Shown here piece after piece: positions 1 to 6,020 of a DNA stretch of 9,202 nt. Every line of letters starts with the position of its first letter. The first letter of the stretch is position 1. Origin of the DNA: Balneolaceae bacterium (lineage in GTDB: Bacteria > Bacteroidota > Rhodothermia > Balneolales > Balneolaceae); contig PWFZ01000339.1 of assembly GCA_003555185.1 (NCBI GenBank), forward strand, positions 1 through 9,202. Direction: 5' to 3'. Made by a program: the position numbers and the translations under genes. The notes under the pieces are model-generated. The model had not been told where the DNA came from and made no database searches. It worked only from the letters and a program-made list of their open reading frames with translations.

Positions 1-1
1 C

Positions 2-127
2 CATGGTTGAGAGGAATTTAACAGCATCATTGAAGCGTCTGGAGCGATAGCGGAAATCCTTCAAGCGTCGCGGGGCATCGGGATTAACCACAGAGAGCGA
101 ACACAGAGAAGGTGAGTTTGCGGGCAA
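2..127 (-). other. Open minus-strand frame at left edge, possible gene remnant
   Basis: Reading leftwards from 127 to the window edge, one minus-strand frame has no stop (it is closed upstream by TGA at 130-128) and encodes a basic stretch, NPDAPRRLKDFRYRSRRF, followed by NDAVKFLSTM. There is no ATG except at 4-2 on the very edge, and the frame passes through the CACAGAG block. It is therefore more likely a repeat fragment or decayed gene end than a functional gene. The ATG at 4-2 could instead start a gene lying to the left. I do not recognise a family. Confidence 0.2.
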
Positions 128-160
128 TCATCAGGGGTCAACACAAGAATCAGCTAAACA

Positions 161-191
161 AATAATCAATAATCAATAATCAATAATCAAT
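161..191. repeat. Heptamer tandem repeat (AATAATC), 4.4 copies
   Basis: Four perfect copies of the 7-bp unit AATAATC at 161-188 are followed by AAT. The same motif recurs less regularly at 1463-1484 after the second copy of the shared 41-bp block, so the tandem run belongs to the dispersed repeat. Copy number may vary between strains through slippage. Confidence 0.85.
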
Positions 192-305
192 TTAAGAACC
201 ACAGAGAAGGAAAGTTAGTGCAGGAAATTTTTCATTACAGCGAAGTATATCATTAGAATAGGAGATGTTATTCCGTCGTCGTTTTAAGGTTCATCATATT
301 TGACC

Positions 306-337
306 AAAAAGTCTATCTACCATTTACTATAGACTTT
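306..337 (-). terminator. Possible factor-independent terminator of the lipoprotein gene
   Basis: AAAGTCTAT at 308-316 is perfectly complementary to ATAGACTTT at 329-337 (9-bp stem, 12-nt loop). Read on the minus strand, the stem is followed immediately by two more T, giving TTTTT, about 64 bp past the stop at 401. The stem is AT-rich and the T tract short, so termination would be weak. Between this hairpin and the neighbouring repeats I see no gene. Confidence 0.35.
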
Positions 338-400
338 CTACTCCTATGGTTGTAAGTCAACTTTTACATGGACACAATAATCCCTAATCATTAAACCTCA

Positions 401-1189
401 TTAACAAGGCACTTCGCGAAAATCATCACCCCAGCAGCGACGTTCTTCGCCGTCATCAACATAGCCCACTTTAGTATCGCTGTTCCAGTAAATGAGGATT
501 TCCCGATCTCCGTCAAACCCTACATACTCGAGATTATTGTCGGCATTCTGTTTTGTATAATTCACATAAAACTCATTTTCGTCATAAGAGTAAATAGAAT
601 TAATTTGAAAGTTTGTTTCTGATTCAAATTCCCACTCATATTTATAAATCCAATCCTGAGAAGATTCCGGTGCATAATAACTCCATTCTCCGGATGATCC
701 ATCCTCTTTAATAACCCCTCTTGCAAACATATATTGATCAAATTCACCACCAAAATCAGCTATCGATCCACTTAAATAAATTTTCCGCTCAACGACATCT
801 CCATTCAGCCTTTCCGCTGTAGTGGTAATGGTAAACTCATCATTACCCTGCCGATTCGTAAATTCCCAGGTCCAGATGCCATCATTAAATTCAGGTTCTA
901 CATTTTCTATAACATCAAGATAAATGTTACCACTATTTGCAAATCCAACCAGCATCGAACTTGCCGCATCAACCAAAGAGTTAGCCATCAGAAAGCCTTC
1001 ATACTCCTCTTCAAACGGAGTGTCAGCTTCTTCAAACATCGTCTTATCAATTTCCATTGGTACAGAATCGGGCACCTGTGGAGGATCACCGTCATCTAAG
1101 GCTGACGTCGAATCATCAGAACACGCAGTTGCAAATAGGATAAATAGTAGACATAGATATAGAATGGAATTAGAAAGATATGCTCTCAT
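401..1189 (-). CDS. Putative lipoprotein of unknown function
   Basis: A 262-residue protein if started at the ATG at 1189. The N-terminus MRAYLSNSILYLCLLFILFATAC has a hydrophobic core ending in a lipobox-like ATAC with Cys23, followed by an acidic SDDSTSALDDGD linker, as is usual for surface or outer-membrane lipoproteins in this phylum. A longer reading from TTG at 1237 would add 16 charged residues ahead of the signal peptide and would use bases of a promoter-like element, so the ATG is preferred. The mature part is rich in Asp, Glu, Tyr and Trp with alternating aromatic/charged segments suggesting a beta-sheet fold. Two Cys, at residues 252 and 262 (the last residue), could form a disulfide. 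I recognise no family. The gene stands alone between two copies of a dispersed repeat, about 295 bp downstream of the sigma factor gene. Confidence 0.7.
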   Translation of the reverse strand: MRAYLSNSILYLCLLFILFATACSDDSTSALDDGDPPQVPDSVPMEIDKTMFEEADTPFEEEYEGFLMANSLVDAASSMLVGFANSGNIYLDVIENVEPEFNDGIWTWEFTNRQGNDEFTITTTAERLNGDVVERKIYLSGSIADFGGEFDQYMFARGVIKEDGSSGEWSYYAPESSQDWIYKYEWEFESETNFQINSIYSYDENEFYVNYTKQNADNNLEYVGFDGDREILIYWNSDTKVGYVDDGEERRCWGDDFREVPC

Positions 1190-1234
1190 TTCGAATTTAT
1201 TTTTCGTTTCTCTTGATCTCTTTATGAAATGAAA

Positions 1235-1242
1235 CAAATATA
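1235..1242 (-). promoter_or_regulatory. Possible Bacteroidota-type -7 element for the lipoprotein gene
   Basis: On the minus strand the bases read TATATTTG, matching the Bacteroidota primary sigma -7 consensus TAnnTTTG, and would give a leader of about 40 nt before the ATG at 1189. I find no good TTTG at the -33 position about 19 bp upstream, so support is partial. Confidence 0.3.
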
Positions 1243-1287
1243 TGGGTAAAAGAAAATTATAGATGTTGCATATTTATAAGACCCGGT

Positions 1288-1484
1288 TGGGTAACCACAA
1301 AGAGCGCTAAGATCACAAAGAAGAATAAAACGATGAACAAACACCGAGAAAGTGTATTGGAATAAGAGTTTAGAGGAGTTAGATAGATATCGCCGTTTTC
1401 AGTGTAATAAATCGTGGGCCAACACAAGAATCAGCTAAACAAATAAGCAATAATCATTCATAAATAATCAATAATCAATAATAA
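1288..1484. repeat. Second copy of dispersed repeat blocks
   Basis: This gap between the lipoprotein and sigma genes holds a degenerate CACAGAG block (1290-1322: AACCACAAAGAGCG, then ATCACAAAGAAG), about 90 bp of sequence without recognisable features, and a block at 1416-1456 matching 135-175 at 39 of 41 bases. It continues into irregular ATAATCA repeats that end against the TAA stop codon (1487-1485) of the sigma gene. No gene or clear terminator is seen in it. Confidence 0.7.
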
Positions 1485-2114
1485 TTAAAACTCTTCGCGC
1501 TTATCCTTTAATGATTTGTATAGCATTTCCCTTGCTCTGAAAATATGTGCCTTTACGGTTCCAAGCGGTAAATTAAGGTCATCTGATATCTCCTGATAGC
1601 TTAACTCTTCGAGGTGACGCATCTCAATTACTACTCTGTATTTTTCAGGCAGGTCAGCTATCGCTTTCCGGATAATTTTTTGACGCTGAGAACGAATAAT
1701 ATTGCGATCGGCATGCGCACTGTGATCTTCCAGTTCAACAGACATCTCCCCTTCTCTTGTTCTTACCGGCTCATCAATCGATGTTGTTTTGAGCTTCTTT
1801 TTTCGCAGGTAATCTATAGTATGGTTCGTAGTAATTCTATACAACCAGGTAGAAAATGCGTAGTCGGTATTGTATGTAGGCAGGTTATTGAATGCTTTAA
1901 CAAATGCTTCCTGAATCAAATCTTCTACCTGTTCATGTACTTTAACCATTTTTAATACATGAAAATAGAGTGGTTTTTGGTATTTACTAACCAGCTTCTG
2001 AAAAGCTTTTTGATCTCCATTTACAGCCGACTGCACAAGCTCGTCATCCTCAAGACTACTTTTAGAAGCCTGATCTCTGCCAGATGTATTTTGATGCTCA
2101 GATTGAGAACTCAT
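1485..2114 (-). CDS. RNA polymerase ECF-family sigma-70 factor
   Basis: A 209-residue group IV (extracytoplasmic function) sigma factor that would direct RNA polymerase to a specific promoter set. Region 2 spans about residues 26-105, with DLIQEAFVKAF (65-75) and the -10 recognition helix FSTWLYRITTNHTIDYLRKK (87-106). A variable linker follows at about 107-140, then region 4 at about 144-200 with LPEKYRVVIEMRHLEELSY and the helix-turn-helix EISDDLNLPLGTVKAHIFRAR. A 24-residue polar N-terminal extension precedes region 2. No anti-sigma factor or zinc-finger partner gene lies beside it; the downstream neighbour is an unrelated lipoprotein about 295 bp away. It resembles RpoE/SigW-like factors, but the regulon cannot be read from sequence. 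It is divergent from the outer-membrane protein gene at 2239, with a 124-bp shared upstream region. Confidence 0.93.
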   Translation of the reverse strand: MSSQSEHQNTSGRDQASKSSLEDDELVQSAVNGDQKAFQKLVSKYQKPLYFHVLKMVKVHEQVEDLIQEAFVKAFNNLPTYNTDYAFSTWLYRITTNHTIDYLRKKKLKTTSIDEPVRTREGEMSVELEDHSAHADRNIIRSQRQKIIRKAIADLPEKYRVVIEMRHLEELSYQEISDDLNLPLGTVKAHIFRAREMLYKSLKDKREEF

Positions 2115-2226
2115 TTAGTAAAGTAAAATAAATTAGATATTTTGAGATAAATGTCTGTAATTATTCGCTTATTAAGTATAGGCGACAATATCTTGCCGAC
2201 AAACTATTTATCAAAAAAAACAACAT

Positions 2227-2231
2227 AAGGA
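2227..2231 (+). promoter_or_regulatory. Ribosome binding site of the barrel protein gene
   Basis: AAGGA lies 7 bp before the ATG at 2239 and is one of the few clear Shine-Dalgarno matches in the window. The upstream 2115-2226 region is AT-rich and shared with the divergent sigma gene; I could not identify a confident -33/-7 promoter pair in either direction. Confidence 0.55.
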
Positions 2232-2238
2232 TAGCACT

Positions 2239-2796
2239 ATGAAAAAACTACTAACACTATCATTTGCATTAATATTTTCTTTAGCCATTCTAAATCAGGC
2301 GGAAGCGCAGCAGGCCGATACACAAGAAGGTGTACAACAAGTTGAAGAGGGAGACTTAAAAATTGGCGTTGGGCTGGCTCTTGGTTCAGGTATTGGCGGT
2401 TTTGGCAGCAACCTGGACAATGATTTAGGTTTAAGAGCTGACGCATACTACGCCTTTAAACCACTTATTAGGGGTGGTGGTGACTTCACCTTTTATTTTC
2501 CAAAATCCAGTGGCGGAGTAGACATGACCGTTTGGGAACTTAATTTAAATGGACACTATATATTTTTACAAGAAGAGCAGTTTTTAGTATATGGATTGGG
2601 AGGACTAAACATCACCGGTATTTCAATTAGTTCTGATAATTTCAGTGACAGCGATTCTGAAGTGGGTCTTAATCTGGGTGCCGGCGTTGAGTATGGACTT
2701 GATTTTGCAGACTTTTTTGGAGAGTTGAAACTTGGAGGACTTGGAGGCGATGCAGATCAACTCGTACTTGGAGCCGGCTTACGGTTTGCCTTTTAA
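2239..2796 (+). CDS. Outer-membrane beta-barrel protein
   Basis: A 185-residue exported protein. The signal peptide is KK followed by a hydrophobic stretch and AEA (21-23), predicting signal peptidase I cleavage before Gln24. The mature N-terminus is a Gln/Glu-rich linker (24-39). From residue 40, alternating glycine-rich and amphipathic strands (KIGVGLALGSGIGGF, LRADAYYAF, GGDFTFYF, VWELNLNGHYIF, FLVYGLGGLNITGI, VGLNLGAGVEYGL, LVLGAGLRFAF) fit an eight-stranded-type small barrel, and the C-terminal residue is Phe, as in BAM-assembled outer-membrane proteins. It resembles the OmpX/OmpW/porin-like PF13505 style, but I cannot name a specific member. It is the only plus-strand gene of the left half and is convergent with ppx across a tandem repeat array. 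Confidence 0.85.
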   Translation: MKKLLTLSFALIFSLAILNQAEAQQADTQEGVQQVEEGDLKIGVGLALGSGIGGFGSNLDNDLGLRADAYYAFKPLIRGGGDFTFYFPKSSGGVDMTVWELNLNGHYIFLQEEQFLVYGLGGLNITGISISSDNFSDSDSEVGLNLGAGVEYGLDFADFFGELKLGGLGGDADQLVLGAGLRFAF

Positions 2797-2832
2797 TAGG
2801 TTTTCAGGCTTGATAGTTAAATAATATAAATC

Positions 2833-3296
2833 ATGCGGGTCAGCGACACCGCATTACGGTTTGCGGGGCAGCGACACAGTATTACGGATCGCGAGTTAGC
2901 CATGCCGCTAGACATAACTGTGTCCTGTATTCCACCGGATTCGTAACTTAAATCTCCTGACCTGAAATGATGTAAGGGTATGTACAGTATGCGGGTAAGC
3001 GACACTGTATTACGATTTGCGGTTCAATCACACCGCTTGACATTTCTATGTCCTGGAACCCGGCTGATTCGTAGTTCAGATCGCCTGACCTGAAATAATG
3101 TAAGAGTATGAACAGTATGCGGGTCAGCGACACCGCATTACGATTCGCGGGCAGCGACACTGCATTACGATTTGTGGTTTAATCACACCCCTTGACATTT
3201 CTATGTCCTGGAACCCGGCTGATTCGTAGTTCAGATCGCCTGACCTGAATTGATTTAAGAATATGAACAGTATGCGGGTCAGCAATGCCGCATTAC
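2833..3296. repeat. Tandem array of 128-156 bp units with hairpin-forming subrepeats
   Basis: Four units each start ATGCGGGT: 2833-2988 (156 bp), 2989-3116 (128 bp), 3117-3271 (155 bp) and a truncated one at 3272-3296. Units 2 and 3 are identical over 59 bp (3036-3094 versus 3191-3249); unit 1 is more diverged. A 27-28 bp subrepeat (GCGGGTCAGCGACACCGCAT then TACG) occurs once in unit 2 and twice in units 1 and 3, which explains the length difference. The head, TGCGGGTCAGCGACACCGCA, can fold as TGCGG/CCGCA plus GTC/GAC around an AGC loop. The array fills the gap between the convergent barrel and ppx genes and its last unit reaches the ppx stop codon. No open frame persists, since the 128- and 155-bp periods are not multiples of three. 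Confidence 0.9.
2835..2862. repeat. 28-bp subrepeat, first of six
   Basis: Subrepeats lie at 2835-2862, 2863-2890, 2991-3018, 3119-3146, 3147-3173 and, truncated, 3274-3296. The inverted ends are TGCGG/CCGCA in units 1, 3 and 4. In unit 2 they are TGCGG/CTGTA, which in RNA still pairs through two G-U wobbles. Confidence 0.8.
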
Positions 3297-4210
3297 TATG
3301 GCATCAATATTCCGTGACGAATTCCACCGGTGGATACAATTAACTCATCGTGTAATATCCAATTTAAAAACTCACGAAGGATTAACAGCCCCGCAAGAAT
3401 TACATCTCCCCTGTTTTGCAAAAATAACGGATACTTTGTCTCAATTTCTGATGAAGTTATTCCCGAAAATTCATGGATATATTGATCAATAATCTCTGCA
3501 GATAACACATAACCATTTATTTTTTCAGGGTCATAACTCTTTAAGTCCAGCTCTATAGCGGCAATAGATGTTACCGTTCCCGCAACACCAATTGTACTTT
3601 CTAAATCAACGGTATCAAATTCTACACTATTCAGCCGGCGTTGTATTTCTGCTATTGCAGATTTAATTTGTTCATGAGTGGGTGGATCAGATGTTAAAAA
3701 ACGCTCAGAAAACCGAACGCTTCCTATGTCCAGAGAGATCGAATCGTCTAAATTCCCCTTCCTCCCGATTGCAATTTCTGTACTGCCCCCGCCTATATCC
3801 AATACCGCAGATCTGCCGGCTGTTTGTTCGGAGCTTAACACAGATAGTGCGCCCTTGAATGTGGTTTCGGCCTCCATCATCCCTGAAAGTAGTACGACAT
3901 CCCATCCGGTCTCACTTTTAATTCTTTTTAAAAATTCATCACGGTTTGATGCATCCCGAACAGCACTTGTTGCCGTTACAATGGAAGATTTAATGGACGG
4001 ATAATGTTTATTGAGGTGATTTTTGAAAGAATCCAAAACGGTTAAAACGCGTTGCTGACTTTTCGGATGAAGGGTTTTATTTTGATCTACCCCTTTTCCC
4101 AATCGAGGGACTTCAAGCAGCTCTTCTATGACGTTAAGCGTGCCACTCTTATTCTCTGCCACGAGCAAAAGAACAGAGTTGGTCCCGATATCTATGGAGG
4201 CTACACTCAT
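3296..4210 (-). CDS. Ppx/GppA family phosphatase
   Basis: A 304-residue member of the ASKHA-fold exopolyphosphatase/guanosine pentaphosphatase family, which releases phosphate from polyphosphate or converts pppGpp to ppGpp. Visible motifs are the N-terminal phosphate-binding loop IDIGTNSVLLLVAE (6-19), TSAVRDA (81-87), LSGMMEAETTFKGA (108-121), the second phosphate loop LDIGGGSTE (137-145), GSVRFSE (163-169) and GVAGTVTSIAAI (208-219). It is the short two-subdomain form and lacks the C-terminal HD-type domain of longer members. In the LSG..EA motif, which is usually acidic in the middle (for example LSGEEEA), residues 111-112 are Met-Met, while Glu113 next to Ala is kept. Its ATG overlaps the prmA stop by 4 bp (ATGA), so the two are probably translationally coupled. 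The tandem repeat array begins at its stop codon. Which substrate it prefers cannot be told. Confidence 0.9.
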   Translation of the reverse strand: MSVASIDIGTNSVLLLVAENKSGTLNVIEELLEVPRLGKGVDQNKTLHPKSQQRVLTVLDSFKNHLNKHYPSIKSSIVTATSAVRDASNRDEFLKRIKSETGWDVVLLSGMMEAETTFKGALSVLSSEQTAGRSAVLDIGGGSTEIAIGRKGNLDDSISLDIGSVRFSERFLTSDPPTHEQIKSAIAEIQRRLNSVEFDTVDLESTIGVAGTVTSIAAIELDLKSYDPEKINGYVLSAEIIDQYIHEFSGITSSEIETKYPLFLQNRGDVILAGLLILREFLNWILHDELIVSTGGIRHGILMP

Positions 4211-5049
4211 TCAGATTCTTTCTTGAGCTGGAAAAGTATCCACTCTTCTTCACGCTCTATATTCATGATTTTCAGTGGTTGTTTTTCTATTTCACTACGG
4301 ATTCGATCTTCGTCAGAATCCATCAGGCCGGAAAGACAGATAACCCCGCCGTTTTTTGTGCACTCAACCAACTTCGGTAAATATTCAATAAGTACATTTC
4401 TATTGATGTTAGCAAGTGACAGATCAAACATCTCATTTTCATTAATCTGCTCAAAACTCCCGAGTCGGACATCAAACCGGGACTGCACATCATTAATCAG
4501 TGCATTTTCAATAGCATTCTGTTCGCTCCAGGTATCAAAATCAAATCCCACTGCCGATTCAGCACCCAGCTTTAATACTGCTATAGCCAAAATTCCAGTG
4601 CCGGTTCCTGCATCGAGTACAGACTTGCCTTTGCAGTCTAAACGATCGAGATAACGAAGCATCAATCGTGTAGTAGCGTGATATCCAGTTCCAAATGACA
4701 TTTTGGGGTCAATTTCGAGTAGTATTTGTCCGGGCTCGGGTTCTTTTAATGACCACGTTGGGCGTACAAGAAAATTCCCGACAACCTGGGGCTCTATTGT
4801 ATTTTCCCATGTTTGATTCCAGTTCTCCTCTGTAACCTCCTCCATCTCCATGGCTTCAGCTTTGGGAAAAGCAATAACCAGCTGCTCTATATATTCCCGG
4901 CTCGAATCGTTGAATCGAGGTTTCTCCACAAATGCGATCAGTTTGTCGTCCATTTGCTCAAAACCATAGAAATCAAGATCGATTAGTTCAGCGATAAAAT
5001 GTTCATGATATTCAGGATCTAACGTTATCGTAAGCTTCAAATAGTTCAT
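4207..5049 (-). CDS. prmA: Ribosomal protein L11 methyltransferase
   Basis: A 280-residue SAM-dependent methyltransferase that trimethylates ribosomal protein L11. The N-terminal substrate-recognition domain (about 1-90) includes the WNQTWE segment (77-82) typical of PrmA. The family signature IDPKMSFGTGYHATT (113-127) is followed by SAM motif I, LDAGTGTGIL (145-154), an acidic end of beta-2 (GFDFD, 168-172), and LANINRNVL (212-220), equivalent to the usual N/LANI catalytic-site loop. The length is close to that of characterised PrmA proteins. Both ends overlap neighbours by 4 bp (ATGA): its start with the M28 gene stop and its stop with the ppx start. I see no internal Shine-Dalgarno site of note, which fits translational coupling. 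Confidence 0.95.
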   Translation of the reverse strand: MNYLKLTITLDPEYHEHFIAELIDLDFYGFEQMDDKLIAFVEKPRFNDSSREYIEQLVIAFPKAEAMEMEEVTEENWNQTWENTIEPQVVGNFLVRPTWSLKEPEPGQILLEIDPKMSFGTGYHATTRLMLRYLDRLDCKGKSVLDAGTGTGILAIAVLKLGAESAVGFDFDTWSEQNAIENALINDVQSRFDVRLGSFEQINENEMFDLSLANINRNVLIEYLPKLVECTKNGGVICLSGLMDSDEDRIRSEIEKQPLKIMNIEREEEWILFQLKKESE

Positions 5050-6020
5050 CGTGGTATTCGATTATATATAAGTTCCAATACAACATCACCCACGGCTTGC
5101 AGTGTTTCGGCATCAATGATATCCATGTTGTCATTATGAGTGTGCCAGTAAGGAGGAAAGTTAACCTGACCATCGGGTCCAGCGGTGTGATGAATAATAT
5201 TTACCATCGGAATTCCTGTTGTTTGCTGAACCACTACATGATCGTCTGCCACACGTCCACCTCTTTCATCCAAAAACATTTCTCCGTGCCCAAGTTCTGC
5301 CGCAATACTCCACAATTCATTCACCAAATTTGGCGCATACTGCATGGAATACCCCTCTTTTGCAAATTTAGCGTCTACTCCGCCCACCATATCCAGAAGA
5401 ATTCCAAACCGTGGATTATAACCGGGTACCGGAGGATTATTGCCCCAGTGTCGTGCACCCAAAAAGTAGTTATTTAAATCTCCCGATCTTCCATAATCTT
5501 CTCCATCAAATAAAATAATATCGACTCCGATAGGTACATCATTTTCGGCAAAAACAGATGCTAACTCCATCAAAACACCGACACCACTTCCTCCGTCATC
5601 AGCTCCAAGTATTGGTGAGTCAGGATCATTTGGGTCTTCATCAGCACGGGGACGACTATCCCAGTGAGCGGCCAGTAGTATTCGATCTTCATGCTGTGTA
5701 CCAAACGAGGCCAGAAGATTATACATCGTCAATGTGTCACCATACACTTCCTGCTGGAATTCCTGTACAAACACGTTTTGCTGTCCCGCAACGTCCCGAA
5801 AATAATCACGCAAATAGTTAATGGTTTCAACATGGGCTTCAGAGTTTGGAACACGGGGACCGAACGCCACCTGTGTTTCAATAAAATTATATGCCCGATC
5901 AGAAGAGAATGCCGGTACCTCCCTGTTCTGCTGTTCGAAACTTAAATCATCATCTGAACTACAGGCGTAGAACAAAAATGACCCTGCCACTATTATTAAA
6001 CTGGCTTTCCAATTCTTCAT
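5046..6020 (-). CDS. M28 family lipoprotein, glutaminyl-peptide cyclotransferase-like
   Basis: A 324-residue zinc hydrolase-fold protein, anchored as a lipoprotein: MKNWKASLIIVAGSFLFYAC ends in Cys20, followed by SSDDD. Catalytic-site motifs are HWDSRP (119-124), GADDGGSGVG (139-148; Asp142 expected to bind zinc), FDGEDYG (171-177; Glu174 expected as general acid/base, Asp175 as zinc ligand), LLDMVG (208-213) and YWHTHND (291-297; His293 expected as zinc ligand). Together these resemble animal-type glutaminyl cyclases, which belong to family M28, more than aminopeptidases of the same family; Bacteroidota have such enzymes in the periplasm, where they turn N-terminal Gln into pyroglutamate. 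An aminopeptidase role is not excluded by sequence alone. The 200 bp upstream contain a repeat insert; downstream it overlaps prmA by ATGA. The ATG at 6020 is preceded by a weak AAAGAG. Confidence 0.85.
   Translation of the reverse strand: MKNWKASLIIVAGSFLFYACSSDDDLSFEQQNREVPAFSSDRAYNFIETQVAFGPRVPNSEAHVETINYLRDYFRDVAGQQNVFVQEFQQEVYGDTLTMYNLLASFGTQHEDRILLAAHWDSRPRADEDPNDPDSPILGADDGGSGVGVLMELASVFAENDVPIGVDIILFDGEDYGRSGDLNNYFLGARHWGNNPPVPGYNPRFGILLDMVGGVDAKFAKEGYSMQYAPNLVNELWSIAAELGHGEMFLDERGGRVADDHVVVQQTTGIPMVNIIHHTAGPDGQVNFPPYWHTHNDNMDIIDAETLQAVGDVVLELIYNRIPR

Larger units (their letters stand above)
1..213. repeat. Gene-poor left edge with dispersed repeat fragments
   Basis: No convincing gene is seen here. 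Two CACAGAG-type blocks occur, at 84-112 (TTAACCACAGAG, then AACACAGAGAAGG) and 197-210 (AACCACAGAGAAGG). Between them, 135-175 matches 1416-1456 at 39 of 41 bases in the same orientation, and its tail runs into a heptamer tandem repeat. A related CACAAAG block precedes the second copy at 1290-1322, so the order of blocks is the same on both sides of the lipoprotein gene. I recall CACAGAG-rich intergenic runs in many environmental genomes, but could not check that here. Function is unknown. Confidence 0.6.

Noticed and set aside
84..213. CACAGAG blocks as transposon ends or origin-like iterons
   Set aside because: They are irregular, no terminal inverted repeats or transposase were found, and no replication genes are nearby.
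1190..1237. Upstream TTG start for the lipoprotein
   Set aside because: It would put 16 charged residues before the signal peptide and overlaps a TATATTTG promoter-like element; the ATG at 1189 gives a normal lipoprotein signal.
2115..2238. Promoters for the sigma and barrel genes
   Set aside because: Searching both strands for TTTG and TAnnTTTG with about 19-bp spacing gave no convincing pair, so no promoter is annotated.
2817..3160. Two small minus-strand ORFs (62 and 70 codons) within the tandem array
   Set aside because: They are translations of the repeat. The units change frame (128 and 155 bp are not multiples of three) and neither has a ribosome binding site.
2833..3296. CRISPR array
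   Set aside because: The repeats are imperfect, 128-156 bp apart, and what lies between the short subrepeats is itself repeated rather than unique spacers; no cas genes are present.
2833..3296. Integron attC array or retron msr/msd
   Set aside because: No integrase or reverse transcriptase gene, no recognisable attC core sites, and no cassette ORFs between the repeats.
4052..4654. 200-codon plus-strand ORF
   Set aside because: It is antisense to the well-supported ppx and prmA genes, has no recognisable domain or ribosome binding site, and crosses their junction.
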